Below, piece by piece: positions 39,221 to 48,207 of a DNA stretch of 64,000 nt (its first letter is position 1; every line of letters starts with the position of its first letter). The notes below the pieces were generated by a model, which did not search any database, was not told where the DNA came from, and was given only the letters and a program-made list of their open reading frames with translations. Location: assembly GCF_001499995.1 (NCBI RefSeq), contig NZ_LQIU01000023.1, positions 1-64,000 of the forward strand, read 5' to 3'. Source of the stretch: Mycobacterium sp. IS-1496 (GTDB lineage: Bacteria > Actinomycetota > Actinomycetes > Mycobacteriales > Mycobacteriaceae). The translations under genes were made by a program, and so were the position numbers.

Positions 39221-40888
39221 ATGACGGCGGCCACGGCTCTCCTCGATGCGGTGGTCGCCCTCGGCGCGGCGCTCGAGCGCACCACGTTCCCCCTCCCCGC
39301 GCCGTCGGCATGGCCCGCGGACCGCGACCGCAGGCAGCTGAGCGGGCAGCTCTCGGATTACCTGATCCCGCGGCTGCGCAGTATCGACGCCCCGCTGCTT
39401 GCGGTGGTCGGCGGGTCGACGGGCGCGGGCAAGTCGACGCTGATCAACTCACTGGTCGGCGCCGACGTGAGCCAGTCGGGCGTCCTGCGTCCGACCACCC
39501 GCGGCCCGGTGATCGTGTGCCATCCGACGGATCTGCAGTGGTTCACCGACGACCGGATCCTTCCGCAGCTACCGCGGTCGGCCGGTCCGGACGGGCTGCG
39601 GTTGGCGCCCCACCCGGGCATCGGACCCGGCCTCGCGCTGCTCGACGCCCCGGACATCGACAGCGTCGTGAGCAGCAATCGCGAACTCGCGTCCACGTTG
39701 CTGGCCGCCGCGGACCTCTGGATCTTCCTCACCACCGCGGCCCGCTACGCCGACGCCGTCCCGTGGCACCTGCTGCACACAGCGCGGGACCGGGGCACGG
39801 CGATCGCCGTCGTTCTTGACCGCTGCCCACCGGAGGCCGTCCACGACGTGGCGAGCCATCTGCAGGACATGCTCGCCGCGGGCGGGCTCAACGGCGCGCC
39901 GCTGTTCGTGATCGCCGAGCAGTCGCTTCGGAACGGGCGCTTGAAGGAGAAGTCGATCGCGCCGATCCGCGCCTGGCTCGGCGGGCTCACCGCGGACGCC
40001 GAGCAACGGGCATCGGTGGTCCGCTACACCCTCGACGGTGCGCTGCGCAGCCTGGCCCCGCGAACGTACGCCCTGGCCGGTGCGGCCGACGAACAGGCCG
40101 AGGTCCGCGCGCAGTTGGAGTCGTGCGTGCGGTCGTCCTACGACGGCGCCCTCGGACGGGTCGACGAGGCGATCCGCGACGGCGCGATGCTGCGCGGCGA
40201 GGTGCTGGCGCGCTGGCAGGACGTGGTCGGCACCGGGGAGTTCCTGCGCCGACTGGAATCCCGCGTCGGCCGCGTCCGCGACCGGATGGTGTCCGCGATC
40301 ACCGGCCGGTCCACCCCGGTGGAGGAATTGGGGTCGGCGCTGGAAAGCGGCATCGCCACGGTCGTGCGCGCAGCGGTCGAGGACGCCGCCGAAGCGGCCT
40401 ACGCGTGCTGGGCGCGGCACCAGGCCGGCGCACTGCTGTTGACCGACGAACTGGCCCGGCCCGCACCGGGATTGCACGAGGCCGTCGAGCGGCTCGTGCG
40501 CGATTGGGAGGGGTTCGTGCTCGAACTCGTCCGCACCGAGGGTGCGTCGAAGCGCTCGGGGGCCCGGTTGGCGTCCTACGGCGTCAACGGCGCGGGGCTG
40601 GTCGTGATGCTGGCCGTGTTCAGCCAGACGGCCGGGTTGACCGGTGCCGAGATCGCGGTCGCCGGCGGGACGACCGTGGCCAGTCAGAAGGTGCTGGAGG
40701 CGATCTTCGGCGAGCAGGCCGTGCGCGGACTGGCCCGCCAGGCGCGTGACGAACTCCTCGCCCGCGTCGGCCAGTTGTTGGCCGAGGATTCCGGGCGGTA
40801 TCACTGGATACTGGACTCGGCGGCGTCGGCGGTGAGCGGTGACGACCTGCGGGCGGCCGCGAATCACGTTGCCGCGGTGCTGCAATGA
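39221..40888 (+). CDS. dynamin-like/YfjP-type GTPase 1
   Basis: A 555-residue protein with an N-terminal GTPase domain: P-loop GGSTGAGKSTL, a Thr switch (RPTTRGPV), DAPDID as the G3 element, and a later helical region with a probable hydrophobic segment (NGAGLVVMLAVFSQTAGLTGAEIAVAGG) near the C-terminus. The G4 motif is degenerate (LDRCPPE). This is the layout of bacterial dynamin-like or membrane-associated GTPases. It is paired with a second GTPase whose ATG overlaps its stop. The start at 39221 was chosen; a GTG at 39203 is possible. Confidence 0.8.
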   Translation: MTAATALLDAVVALGAALERTTFPLPAPSAWPADRDRRQLSGQLSDYLIPRLRSIDAPLLAVVGGSTGAGKSTLINSLVGADVSQSGVLRPTTRGPVIVCHPTDLQWFTDDRILPQLPRSAGPDGLRLAPHPGIGPGLALLDAPDIDSVVSSNRELASTLLAAADLWIFLTTAARYADAVPWHLLHTARDRGTAIAVVLDRCPPEAVHDVASHLQDMLAAGGLNGAPLFVIAEQSLRNGRLKEKSIAPIRAWLGGLTADAEQRASVVRYTLDGALRSLAPRTYALAGAADEQAEVRAQLESCVRSSYDGALGRVDEAIRDGAMLRGEVLARWQDVVGTGEFLRRLESRVGRVRDRMVSAITGRSTPVEELGSALESGIATVVRAAVEDAAEAAYACWARHQAGALLLTDELARPAPGLHEAVERLVRDWEGFVLELVRTEGASKRSGARLASYGVNGAGLVVMLAVFSQTAGLTGAEIAVAGGTTVASQKVLEAIFGEQAVRGLARQARDELLARVGQLLAEDSGRYHWILDSAASAVSGDDLRAAANHVAAVLQ

Positions 40889-42483
40889 GCCTCGTCGAAC
40901 GGCTGGCCGCGCTGTCGTCGGTGGCGGAGCTCGGTGCCGGCCGGCTGCCCGAGGACGTGCTCGCCGAGGTCCACAACCTCGACGCGCGGGCCGGAACCCG
41001 GTTGCGGTTGTCCGGCGAGCACACCGTCGTGGCGTTGGCGGGTGCGACCGGGAGCGGCAAGTCGTCGTTGTTCAACGCGATGGCGGGCGCGCCGTTGGCC
41101 CAGGTGGGCATCCGGCGGCCGACCACGTCTGCCACACAGGCCGTCGTCTTCGGACCGTCGCCCGCCACGGAACTCCTCGACTGGTTGGAGATTCGGAACC
41201 GCCAGGCCGGCGGCGACTCGGCCAACCCACACCTGTCCGGGCTCGTCCTGCTCGATCTGCCCGACCACGACTCCATCGAGGCGGCGCACCGCGCCGAGGT
41301 CGATCGGCTGATCCGGCTCGTCGACGCGTTCGTCTGGGTGCTCGACCCGCAGAAGTACGCCGACGCCGTGCTGCACGACGAGTATCTGCGTCCGTTGGCG
41401 CCGCACCGCGAGGTGATGGTGGTCGTGCTCAACCAGGCCGACCGACTCGCCCTGCCCGATCTGGCATCGTGCATGCACGATCTGCACCGACTGCTCGCGG
41501 AGGACGGCCTCACCGGCGTGCCGGTACTGGCCACCTCCGCCGTGAAACCGGACGGCGCCTCGGAACTGCACGAGTTCCTCGTCTCGACCGTGGCCGACCA
41601 CCGGGCCAGGACGGCTCGGGTGAGCGCGGATCTCGACGCGATGGCCGCCCGGCTCACACCGCTGGTGCCCGCGCGTGGCTCCCAACCCGCTCTGCGGGAC
41701 GCCGAGCGGCATCTGCGCGACGCCCTCGCCGGTGCGGCGGCGGTCCCCACCGTGGTCGACGCCGTCGGCCGGGCCCACACCCGCCGCGGTCTGGCCGCGA
41801 CGGGATGGCCGCCGGTGCGCTGGATCCCCAAGCTCCGCCCGGATCCGTTGCGCCGTCTCGGTCTCGACGCCCCCGACACCCAGCGCGAGATCCTGCGGCG
41901 GACGTCGATGCCCTCGGGGTCCGCTGCGTCGCGCGCCGGCGTCGACAGCGCAGTGCGCGCGCTGGCCGACACCGCGTCGGACCAGCTGCCCGCACCGTGG
42001 CCGCGAATCATGCGGGAGGCGGCGCGATCTCACACCGAATCGGTCCCCGACGCCCTCGACCGGGCGGTCGGCGGGGCCGATCTCGGGATGACCCGGCCAC
42101 CGCGTTGGTGGCGGCTGGTGGGGGCGCTGCAGTGGTTGCTCGTCGCGGTGGCCGTCGCGGGAGGCGTGTGGCTGGGCGCGCTCGCCGTGCTGGCGTACCT
42201 GCAGATCGACCTGGACGCTCCGTCGCTCGGTCCGTTCGCGCTGCCGACGGTCCTGCTCCTGGGCGGGCTCGCCCTCGGACTCGCCTTACGAATCCTCGTG
42301 CGGCCGTTCGTGGCAGTGGGTGCGGCGCGGCGGCGACGGAAGGTGGCCTCCGAGTTGCACCGACGCGTCGACGGGGTCGCCGAGGAACTGGTGTTGGCGC
42401 CGCTGCGAACGGAGCTGGAGCGCTACGGGCAGCTGTCGGCGGCCGTGTCCGGGATCAGTCGCGGACACTCACGCGTGCCGTAG
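40885..42483 (+). CDS. dynamin-like/YfjP-type GTPase 2 with transmembrane C-terminus
   Basis: A 532-residue GTPase: P-loop GATGSGKSSLFNAM, switch Thr in RRPTTSATQ, G3 LLDLPDHDS, G4 NQADRL. After ~380 residues of helical sequence come two transmembrane helices (ALQWLLVAVAVAGGVWLGAL; PTVLLLGGLALGLALRILV) and a short charged tail. ATG overlaps the GTPase 1 stop by 4 bp, so the two are made together and probably form a hetero-oligomer at the membrane. Paired bacterial dynamin-like proteins remodel membranes; the role here is unknown. The 3' end overlaps the convergent methyltransferase by 15 bp. Confidence 0.82.
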   Translation: MSLVERLAALSSVAELGAGRLPEDVLAEVHNLDARAGTRLRLSGEHTVVALAGATGSGKSSLFNAMAGAPLAQVGIRRPTTSATQAVVFGPSPATELLDWLEIRNRQAGGDSANPHLSGLVLLDLPDHDSIEAAHRAEVDRLIRLVDAFVWVLDPQKYADAVLHDEYLRPLAPHREVMVVVLNQADRLALPDLASCMHDLHRLLAEDGLTGVPVLATSAVKPDGASELHEFLVSTVADHRARTARVSADLDAMAARLTPLVPARGSQPALRDAERHLRDALAGAAAVPTVVDAVGRAHTRRGLAATGWPPVRWIPKLRPDPLRRLGLDAPDTQREILRRTSMPSGSAASRAGVDSAVRALADTASDQLPAPWPRIMREAARSHTESVPDALDRAVGGADLGMTRPPRWWRLVGALQWLLVAVAVAGGVWLGALAVLAYLQIDLDAPSLGPFALPTVLLLGGLALGLALRILVRPFVAVGAARRRRKVASELHRRVDGVAEELVLAPLRTELERYGQLSAAVSGISRGHSRVP

Positions 42484-43224
42484 CACCAGCATCTCGCCCG
42501 TGACGGCGCCTTCGGCCAGCAGGTCGGCGATCCGGCCGCTCTGCCGTTCGGCCAGCTGCCAGGCCCGCGATTCCCCGTGCCGCTCGGCGAGCGCGTCGGT
42601 GACCGCGTCGACGCGGTCGGTCCATCCCTGCGGGATGGCGGGAAGATCGGCTGTGCTGCGCCATTTCTCGATCCGGAGGCCGGCCCCGGCGATCAGCTCG
42701 ATGAGTTCTGCGCGCGCCGGGAAGTGGTTGCCCTCGGGCTGTTTGGTCAACAAAGGCTCACGCGAGACGAAGGCGAGCAGCGCGATGCGGCCCGGCGGCC
42801 GCACGGTGCGGCGCATCTCGGAGAGCAGCTCGAGCTGGTGCGGGGTCGTGCACAGCACGCCCAGCGACCAGGCGGCGTCGACGCTGGCATCGGCCAGCGG
42901 CAGCGCCGACCCGACCGCACGGATCACGGGATACCCGAACAGGGTTCGCGCGGCGCGGCAGGCGCCCGCCTCCGGTTCGACGAGCAGGGGTCGCAGCGAC
43001 ACCGCTTCCGCGGCATAGGCGGCCGGTCCGCCGACACCGGCCCCGCAGTCGAGCAGCGAATCGTCCGACGTCAACTGCAACTGCTCGATGAGCCAGTCGA
43101 GGGCGGCCGGGCTGCCGCTGCCGCGGCACCCGGCCGGGATGTAGTAGTCCGGGCCCAGGTCCGCGGCGACCTGCGCCGTCCACTCGGCGACCGTGTCGAA
43201 TTCGGCGTCCATCGCTTCCGTCAT
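42469..43224 (-). CDS. class I SAM-dependent methyltransferase
   Basis: A 251-residue methyltransferase with SAM motif LLDCGAGVGGPAAYAAE, AVGSALPLADASVDAAWSLGV and a C-terminal helix; similar to small UbiE/tocopherol-type enzymes. Its ATG at 43224 overlaps the MTHFR-like stop (ATGA), so it is the second gene of a two-gene operon with a one-carbon enzyme. Substrate unknown. Confidence 0.83.
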   Translation of the reverse strand: MTEAMDAEFDTVAEWTAQVAADLGPDYYIPAGCRGSGSPAALDWLIEQLQLTSDDSLLDCGAGVGGPAAYAAEAVSLRPLLVEPEAGACRAARTLFGYPVIRAVGSALPLADASVDAAWSLGVLCTTPHQLELLSEMRRTVRPPGRIALLAFVSREPLLTKQPEGNHFPARAELIELIAGAGLRIEKWRSTADLPAIPQGWTDRVDAVTDALAERHGESRAWQLAERQSGRIADLLAEGAVTGEMLVLRHA

Positions 43225-44201
43225 GCCCCCACCTCAGCTTTGACGAGCCGGCCGACCTCGGCCTTGATCTCCGCGCCCACCCGGGTGCCCGAGGCGGACG
43301 CCAGTCCGGAGACGTTGACGCCCTCGACACCGTCGATCGACAGCAGCGCCCGCGCCTCGGCGACGGCGGCCGCGATGCCGGCCGCCACCGGATCGGCGGC
43401 ACCGAGGACCTCGTCGACCACCGACTGGTCGAGTTCGAGGCCCGGCAGCCCCTGCAGGACCGCGGCGGACACCACGTCGGTGAACACCGCCACCGCGGCG
43501 ATCACCGGAATCGACAATCCGGCCGCCCCTGCCGTGGTCATGAACTCGGCGATGGACTCGGGGAACGGCACGTGGTTGAGCACGGCGAGGCTCGCTCCGG
43601 CCCGCTGTTTCTCGACCAGGCGGGCCGGCCGGGCATGCACCGGCGGTGCGGTCGGCGTCTCCGGGACGGCAGGCACCATGCCGACCGACGCGGCCAGCGA
43701 CACCAGGCGGGGGCCGTCGAGGTCGAAGGTCTGGGTGACGTCCGGCCGCACGTCGTAGCCGCGGCCGTCACCGGTCACGCAGAGCACGGTGCCGACCCCG
43801 AGCGTGCGCAGACCGCGCAGCTCCTGCTCGAGGACCACGCGGTTGCGGTCGCGGCACGACAGGGTGATCCACGGCGTCACCCCGGCTTCGAGCAGCAGGC
43901 GGCCCATCAGAGTGGGTGGGAAATCCGGTCGGTTCTGGTGCTCGCCCACCAGCACGGCGTCACACGACTGCGCCAGGATGGCGGCGGTCGCCGCGACGTC
44001 GGACTCGTCGAACGGTGCGCAACTGAAGTCGGTGAGCACCAGCGGGGCCTGCGCCGGACGCGGTGCCGGTTCGACGCCCGACCACGGCACGACATCGGGG
44101 AACGCACAGGGGCCGTCGCGCATCTCGCACTGCCCGTCGGGCCGGACACCGCCGCAGGGGCCGAACTCCATGCGTTTGGGACAGTGCAGGTCCGTCGACA
44201 A
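43221..44201 (-). CDS. methylenetetrahydrofolate reductase-like protein with N-terminal cysteine domain
   Basis: A 326-residue protein. Residues ~1-35 form a cysteine cluster (CPKRMEFGPCGGVRPDGQCE, then MRDGPCAFPD), which is the signature of the MTHFR C-terminal/MetV-type domain; the rest is an MTHFR-like TIM barrel (VLTDFSCAPFDESD, AILAQSCDAVLVGEHQN, TLGVGTVLCVTGDGRG). In MetV/MetF systems these are separate proteins; here they are one chain in cysteine-domain-first order. The start is taken as TTG at 44201 because GGAGG lies 7 bases upstream; an ATG at 44297 gives a longer, poorly conserved N-terminus. Operon with the methyltransferase. Confidence 0.75.
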   Translation of the reverse strand: MSTDLHCPKRMEFGPCGGVRPDGQCEMRDGPCAFPDVVPWSGVEPAPRPAQAPLVLTDFSCAPFDESDVAATAAILAQSCDAVLVGEHQNRPDFPPTLMGRLLLEAGVTPWITLSCRDRNRVVLEQELRGLRTLGVGTVLCVTGDGRGYDVRPDVTQTFDLDGPRLVSLAASVGMVPAVPETPTAPPVHARPARLVEKQRAGASLAVLNHVPFPESIAEFMTTAGAAGLSIPVIAAVAVFTDVVSAAVLQGLPGLELDQSVVDEVLGAADPVAAGIAAAVAEARALLSIDGVEGVNVSGLASASGTRVGAEIKAEVGRLVKAEVGA

Positions 44202-44285
44202 CGCCACCCCTCCGCAGTCATGTGTTCGCACGCCTGTACCCGGCGGGTGGGGATCCCAAGCGGAGCGGGCGCGACCCACGGCCAA

Positions 44286-44301
44286 TGTGATCTGCATCAC
44301 A
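44286..44301. promoter_or_regulatory. perfect CRP-consensus site
   Basis: TGTGA-TCTGCA-TCACA, an exact match to the CRP consensus TGTGA-N6-TCACA. It sits in the 211-bp divergent gap, 85 bp upstream of the MTHFR-like TTG start and 111 bp upstream of the FadE5-like ATG, and so could control either gene. Confidence 0.7.
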
Positions 44302-44337
44302 GCGCCCTGGCGCGACCTGGGACCCTTCGGTTGCGTC

Positions 44338-44352
44338 ACCGTAGGTTACGGT
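44338..44352. promoter_or_regulatory. inverted repeat upstream of the FadE5-like gene
   Basis: ACCGTA-GGT-TACGGT, a perfect 15-bp palindrome 60 bp upstream of the FadE5-like start, followed by GCGTACG. It has the size of a repressor site and may bind a fatty-acid-responsive regulator; no such regulator is adjacent. Confidence 0.5.
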
Positions 44353-44412
44353 TGCGTACGTCTTCCGTGGTCACCGACACTTATCCCCATCTCGCAGGAT
44401 CGGGGATGACCC

Positions 44413-46239
44413 ATGGGCCACTACATCGCCAACGTGCGCGACATCGCGTTCAACCTCTTCGAGGTGCTGAGCCTCGGCGAGATCCTCGACTCCGGTGGCT
44501 ACGGCGACCTCGACGAGGAAACGGCCCGGACGATGCTCGACGAGGTGGCCCGACTGGCGGAGGGCCCGCTCGCCGACTCGTTCGCCGATGCCGACCGCAA
44601 TCCACCGGTGCTCGACCCCGTGACCCACACCGTGTCGGTACCTCCGCCCCTGGCCGCATCGGTGCGGGCGGTCAAGGCCGCCGAATGGTGGCGCGTCGGC
44701 CTCGCCGAGGAGATCGGCGGCGTTCCCGCTCCCGCCGCGCTGGCCTGGGCGATCCAGGAGATGCTGGTGTGCGCGAACCCGTCGGCAGCGTTCTTCTGGG
44801 CCCTCGGGCCGACCATGGCCCAGGCGCTCGCCGTCGAGGGCACTGAACAGCAAAGGCATTGGGCCGCAGGCGGGCTGGAACGCGGCTGGGCTGCCACCAT
44901 GGTGCTCACAGAGCCCGACGCGGGTTCCGACGTCGGCGCGGGTCGTGCCCGGGCGACAGCGCAACCGGACGGCACCTGGCACATCGAGGGCGTCAAGATC
45001 TTCATCTCCGGCGGCGATGTCGGGGACTCCGCCGAGAACATCTTCCACCTGGTGCTGGCCCGACCGGAGGGCGCCGGGCCGGGCACCAAGGGACTGAGCC
45101 TGTTCTACGTGCCGAAGTATCTCTTCGATCCCGATACGCTCGAACTCGGACCGCGTAACGGCGTTTTCGCGACCGGGCTGGAACACAAGATGGGCCTGAA
45201 GTCCTCGCCCACATGCGAACTCACCTTCGGTGCGCACGGCATACCGGCTGTCGGGTACCTCGTCGGCGACGTCCACAACGGCATCGCGCAGATGTTCACC
45301 GTCATCGAGCACGCCCGGATGACCATCGGCGTCAAATCGGCGGGCACACTGTCGACCGGCTACCTCAACGCACTCGCCTACGCGAAGGCCAGAGTGCAGG
45401 GCGCCGACATGACGCATATGACCGACAAGACCGCGCCGCGGGTCGCCATCATCAGGCATCCCGACGTGCGCCGCAGCCTGATGACGCAGAAGGCGTATGC
45501 CGAAGGGCTGCGGGCCCTGTACCTGTATGCGGCCGCTCACCAGAACGCCGATGTGGCACAGCATGTCTCGGGTGCGGATCCCGGAATGGCCCACCGCGTC
45601 GACGATCTGCTGCTGCCGATCCTCAAAGGTGTCGGCTCGGAGCGGGCCTACAGCATCCTCACCGAGTCACTCCAGACCCTCGGCGGATCCGGTTACCTGC
45701 AGGACTACCCCATCGAGCAGTACGTCCGCGACGCCAAGATCGACTCGCTCTACGAGGGCACCACCGCCATTCAGGCCCTCGACTTCTTCTTCCGCAAGGT
45801 CGTCCGCGACGGCGGCGCGGCGCTGGCGCATGTGACGTCTCAGATCAGCCACACCGTCGACACGGCCGACACCGGCCTGAAGAAGCAGGCCGAAAGCGTC
45901 CGCATCGCACTGGAAGACGTGCAGGCGATGACGACCGCGCTCACCGGCTACCTGCTCTCGGCGTCCGAGCATCCGCCGCAGATCTACAAGATCGGCATGC
46001 AGTCGGTGCCGTACCTGCTTGCCGTCGGCGACCTGCTCATCGGCTGGAGGTTGCTCGTGCAGGCGGACGCGGCGCAGAAGGCCCTGGCCCACCATCTGCC
46101 GGATGAACCCTTCTACCGAGGCAAGATCGCCACCGCGGCGTTCTTCGCGGCGAACGTTCTCCCCCACCTCACGGCGCTGCGCGGCGCCGTGGAATCGATC
46201 GATCTGGGCCTGATGGAGGTCCCCGACGCCGCGTTCTGA
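44413..46239 (+). CDS. acyl-CoA dehydrogenase, FadE5-like
   Basis: A 608-residue acyl-CoA dehydrogenase with the extended C-terminal domain of the FadE5 group. The N-terminus ([18 protein letters not shown]), the FAD motif [28 protein letters not shown], the [14 protein letters not shown] loop, [12 protein letters not shown] and the catalytic-loop [16 protein letters not shown] closely follow M. tuberculosis FadE5 (Rv0244c, about 611 residues). It would oxidise acyl-CoAs over a broad chain-length range in beta-oxidation. GGGGA precedes the ATG. It is probably a paralogue, as the surroundings are not those of Rv0244c. Confidence 0.92.
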   Translation: MGHYIANVRDIAFNLFEVLSLGEILDSGGYGDLDEETARTMLDEVARLAEGPLADSFADADRNPPVLDPVTHTVSVPPPLAASVRAVKAAEWWRVGLAEEIGGVPAPAALAWAIQEMLVCANPSAAFFWALGPTMAQALAVEGTEQQRHWAAGGLERGWAATMVLTEPDAGSDVGAGRARATAQPDGTWHIEGVKIFISGGDVGDSAENIFHLVLARPEGAGPGTKGLSLFYVPKYLFDPDTLELGPRNGVFATGLEHKMGLKSSPTCELTFGAHGIPAVGYLVGDVHNGIAQMFTVIEHARMTIGVKSAGTLSTGYLNALAYAKARVQGADMTHMTDKTAPRVAIIRHPDVRRSLMTQKAYAEGLRALYLYAAAHQNADVAQHVSGADPGMAHRVDDLLLPILKGVGSERAYSILTESLQTLGGSGYLQDYPIEQYVRDAKIDSLYEGTTAIQALDFFFRKVVRDGGAALAHVTSQISHTVDTADTGLKKQAESVRIALEDVQAMTTALTGYLLSASEHPPQIYKIGMQSVPYLLAVGDLLIGWRLLVQADAAQKALAHHLPDEPFYRGKIATAAFFAANVLPHLTALRGAVESIDLGLMEVPDAAF

Positions 46240-46269
46240 GCGCTGCGCGGCCACCTATACACCGCCGTT

Positions 46270-46329
46270 GTCAACACTTGTTGACACGACGCCGCGCCCC
46301 GCCTACCGTCGTTGTCAACACTTGTTGAC
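46270..46329. promoter_or_regulatory. two identical 16-bp palindromes upstream of the 46352 operon
   Basis: GTCAACACTTGTTGAC occurs at 46270-46285 and again at 46314-46329 (44 bp apart, about four helical turns), both preceded by GTT. The arms GTCAACA/TGTTGAC are perfect. They end 22 bp before the next ATG, placed to block or activate a promoter there. The consensus matches the array at 30792-30877. Confidence 0.75.
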
Positions 46330-46351
46330 TTACCTGTCGGGGGATTCCGCG

Positions 46352-46759
46352 ATGACCGTCACCGCCATCCAGATCGGGCTCGACCCCGAGCTGATCGACT
46401 ACTCCTCTCCGGACTTCGCCCAGTTCCCGAACCTGTCGAAGGAGACGCTGCGCGCCGCGAACGACAGAAACGTCGACGAGCTGCGCGCCGCCGGATACCG
46501 CGTCGACAACTGCCTGATCGGCTTCGGCGATGCGGGAGCCGACAAGGCCCGGATCTGGCTGAGCGCCAGGCACTATGACGCGGTGCTGATCGGCGCCGGG
46601 GTGCGCCTGGTCGCAGGCAACACCCTGTTGTTCGAGGCGATCGTGAACGCGGCCCACGTCAGCCAGCCCGGCTGTCGGTTCGTCTTCAACCGCGAGGCCA
46701 AGGCCACCCCGGACGACATCCGCCGGTACTACCCCGACCCGGAGGGGGAACTCCGGTGA
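46352..46759 (+). CDS. conserved hypothetical protein
   Basis: A 135-residue protein beginning MTVTAIQIGLDPELIDYSS. It has a segment YRVDNCLIGFGDAG, then YDAVLIGAGVRLVAGNTLLFEAIVNAAHV, suggesting a small alpha/beta (Rossmann-like) fold, but no family can be assigned. CGGGGGA lies ~8 bases before the ATG. Its stop overlaps the GTG of the FAD monooxygenase (GTGA), so the two form an operon behind the two palindromes. Confidence 0.7.
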   Translation: MTVTAIQIGLDPELIDYSSPDFAQFPNLSKETLRAANDRNVDELRAAGYRVDNCLIGFGDAGADKARIWLSARHYDAVLIGAGVRLVAGNTLLFEAIVNAAHVSQPGCRFVFNREAKATPDDIRRYYPDPEGELR

Positions 46760-48207
46760 CCGCCACGGTCGACGTCGTCATCGTCGGCGCCGGGCCGACC
46801 GGCCTGACCGCGGCGGGGGATCTCGCGCGCGCCGGCCGCACCGTCGTGGTGCTCGAGAAGCGCCCCGCGCCGAACCCGTCGAGCCGGGCGTTCGCCACCA
46901 TGGCGCGGACATTGGAGGTTCTCGACGCACGGGGCCTCGCCGACGACCTGATCGCGCGCGGGCACCGGGCGCCGGGGGTGTCGCTCTTCGCCGGCGCGCG
47001 GATCGACCTCGGCCACCTGGACTCGCCGTATCCGTTCGTGTTGGTCACGCCGCAGACCAACATCGACAGGGCCCTCGAGGGCTACGCGCGGGACCACGGC
47101 GCCGCGATTCGTCGGGGCGTGGAGGTCGTGGGCATCGATCAGGACGCCGACGGTGCGACGGTCACCGCCCGGACGCCGGAGTCCGCAGACGACTTGCACT
47201 GGCGCGCAGGTTATGTCGTCGGCGCGGACGGAGCCCACAGCGCGGTGCGCACGCTGCTGGGTGTCGACTTCCCGGGGAAGACCATCCTGTCCTCGCTCGT
47301 TCTGGCCGACGTCAAGCTGGCCGACGGCCCCGCCGGCAGGGGTCTCACCGTGGGCAGCACCCGCGACGCGCTCGGATTCCTGGCCCCCTACGACCGCCGC
47401 GACACCGACGAGTCCTGGTATCGGGCCATGGTGTGGGACCGCCACCATCAGGTTCCCGACGACGTGCCCGCCGACGGCGCCGAGGTCGGCCGGGTGCTCG
47501 CGCGGGCGTTCGGCGCCGACCCGGGCCTGGTGGATGTCAGCTGGACGTCGCGCTTCCATTGCGACGAAAGGCAGGTCACGCAGTACCGACACGGGCGCGT
47601 GTTCCTGGCCGGCGACGCCGCGCATGTGCACTCCCCCATGGGCGGGCAGGGCATGAACACCGGCATCCAGGACGCGGCAAACCTCGCGTGGAAGATCGAC
47701 GCGGTCCTCGCCGGCGCGGCCGATGCCCTTCTCGACACCTACCACGCCGAACGGCATCCGATCGGCCGACGGGTGCTGCGGCAGTCCGGGCTGATGGCGC
47801 GGGGCATCACGCTGCGCCCACGGGCGGCGCGGTGGCTCCGAAACCTGTTGGCGCCGGGGCTGCTTCGGATTCCGGCGATTCGTGACACCGTGGCGGGCAG
47901 TTTCGCCGGAACCGGCCTGCGCTACCCCGGCACCGGTCTGGTCGGTACCCGTGCCACCCAGATCCCGTTGTCCGGGGGACGGCTCACCGAACTACTCCGC
48001 AGACCGGGTTTCGTGCTCGTCCGCGAAAGAGGTGCCGCCGTCGTGGACTCGTTCGACGGACAGCAGGCCGAACGCAGCGACGACGGCCCGGCCGTGCTGG
48101 TGCGCCCCGACGGCTACATCGCGTGGGCCGGCGACTCGGCGGACGAAGAATGGGCAGCTGCGCTGCCGCTGACGGCGAGCCTTAGTGAATGTGGCTCCCG
48201 CCGTTGA
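46756..48207 (+). CDS. FAD-dependent aromatic-ring monooxygenase
   Basis: A 483-residue class A flavin monooxygenase: GAGPTG (FAD), the VVGADGAHSAVR motif and GDAAHVHSPMGGQGMNTG, all conserved in PHBH-type hydroxylases including polyketide and rifampicin monooxygenases. The C-terminal ~100 residues are the thioredoxin-like extension of the larger members. It hydroxylates an aromatic or polycyclic substrate with NAD(P)H and oxygen; substrate unknown. The GTG at 46756 overlaps the preceding stop. The 3' end overlaps the convergent SDR gene by 26 bp. Confidence 0.87.
   Translation: MTATVDVVIVGAGPTGLTAAGDLARAGRTVVVLEKRPAPNPSSRAFATMARTLEVLDARGLADDLIARGHRAPGVSLFAGARIDLGHLDSPYPFVLVTPQTNIDRALEGYARDHGAAIRRGVEVVGIDQDADGATVTARTPESADDLHWRAGYVVGADGAHSAVRTLLGVDFPGKTILSSLVLADVKLADGPAGRGLTVGSTRDALGFLAPYDRRDTDESWYRAMVWDRHHQVPDDVPADGAEVGRVLARAFGADPGLVDVSWTSRFHCDERQVTQYRHGRVFLAGDAAHVHSPMGGQGMNTGIQDAANLAWKIDAVLAGAADALLDTYHAERHPIGRRVLRQSGLMARGITLRPRAARWLRNLLAPGLLRIPAIRDTVAGSFAGTGLRYPGTGLVGTRATQIPLSGGRLTELLRRPGFVLVRERGAAVVDSFDGQQAERSDDGPAVLVRPDGYIAWAGDSADEEWAAALPLTASLSECGSRR

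Noticed and set aside
44202..44297. ATG at 44297 as start of the MTHFR-like protein.
   Set aside because: The extra residues lack conservation features, would overlap the perfect CRP site, and the TTG at 44201 has a much better ribosome site.
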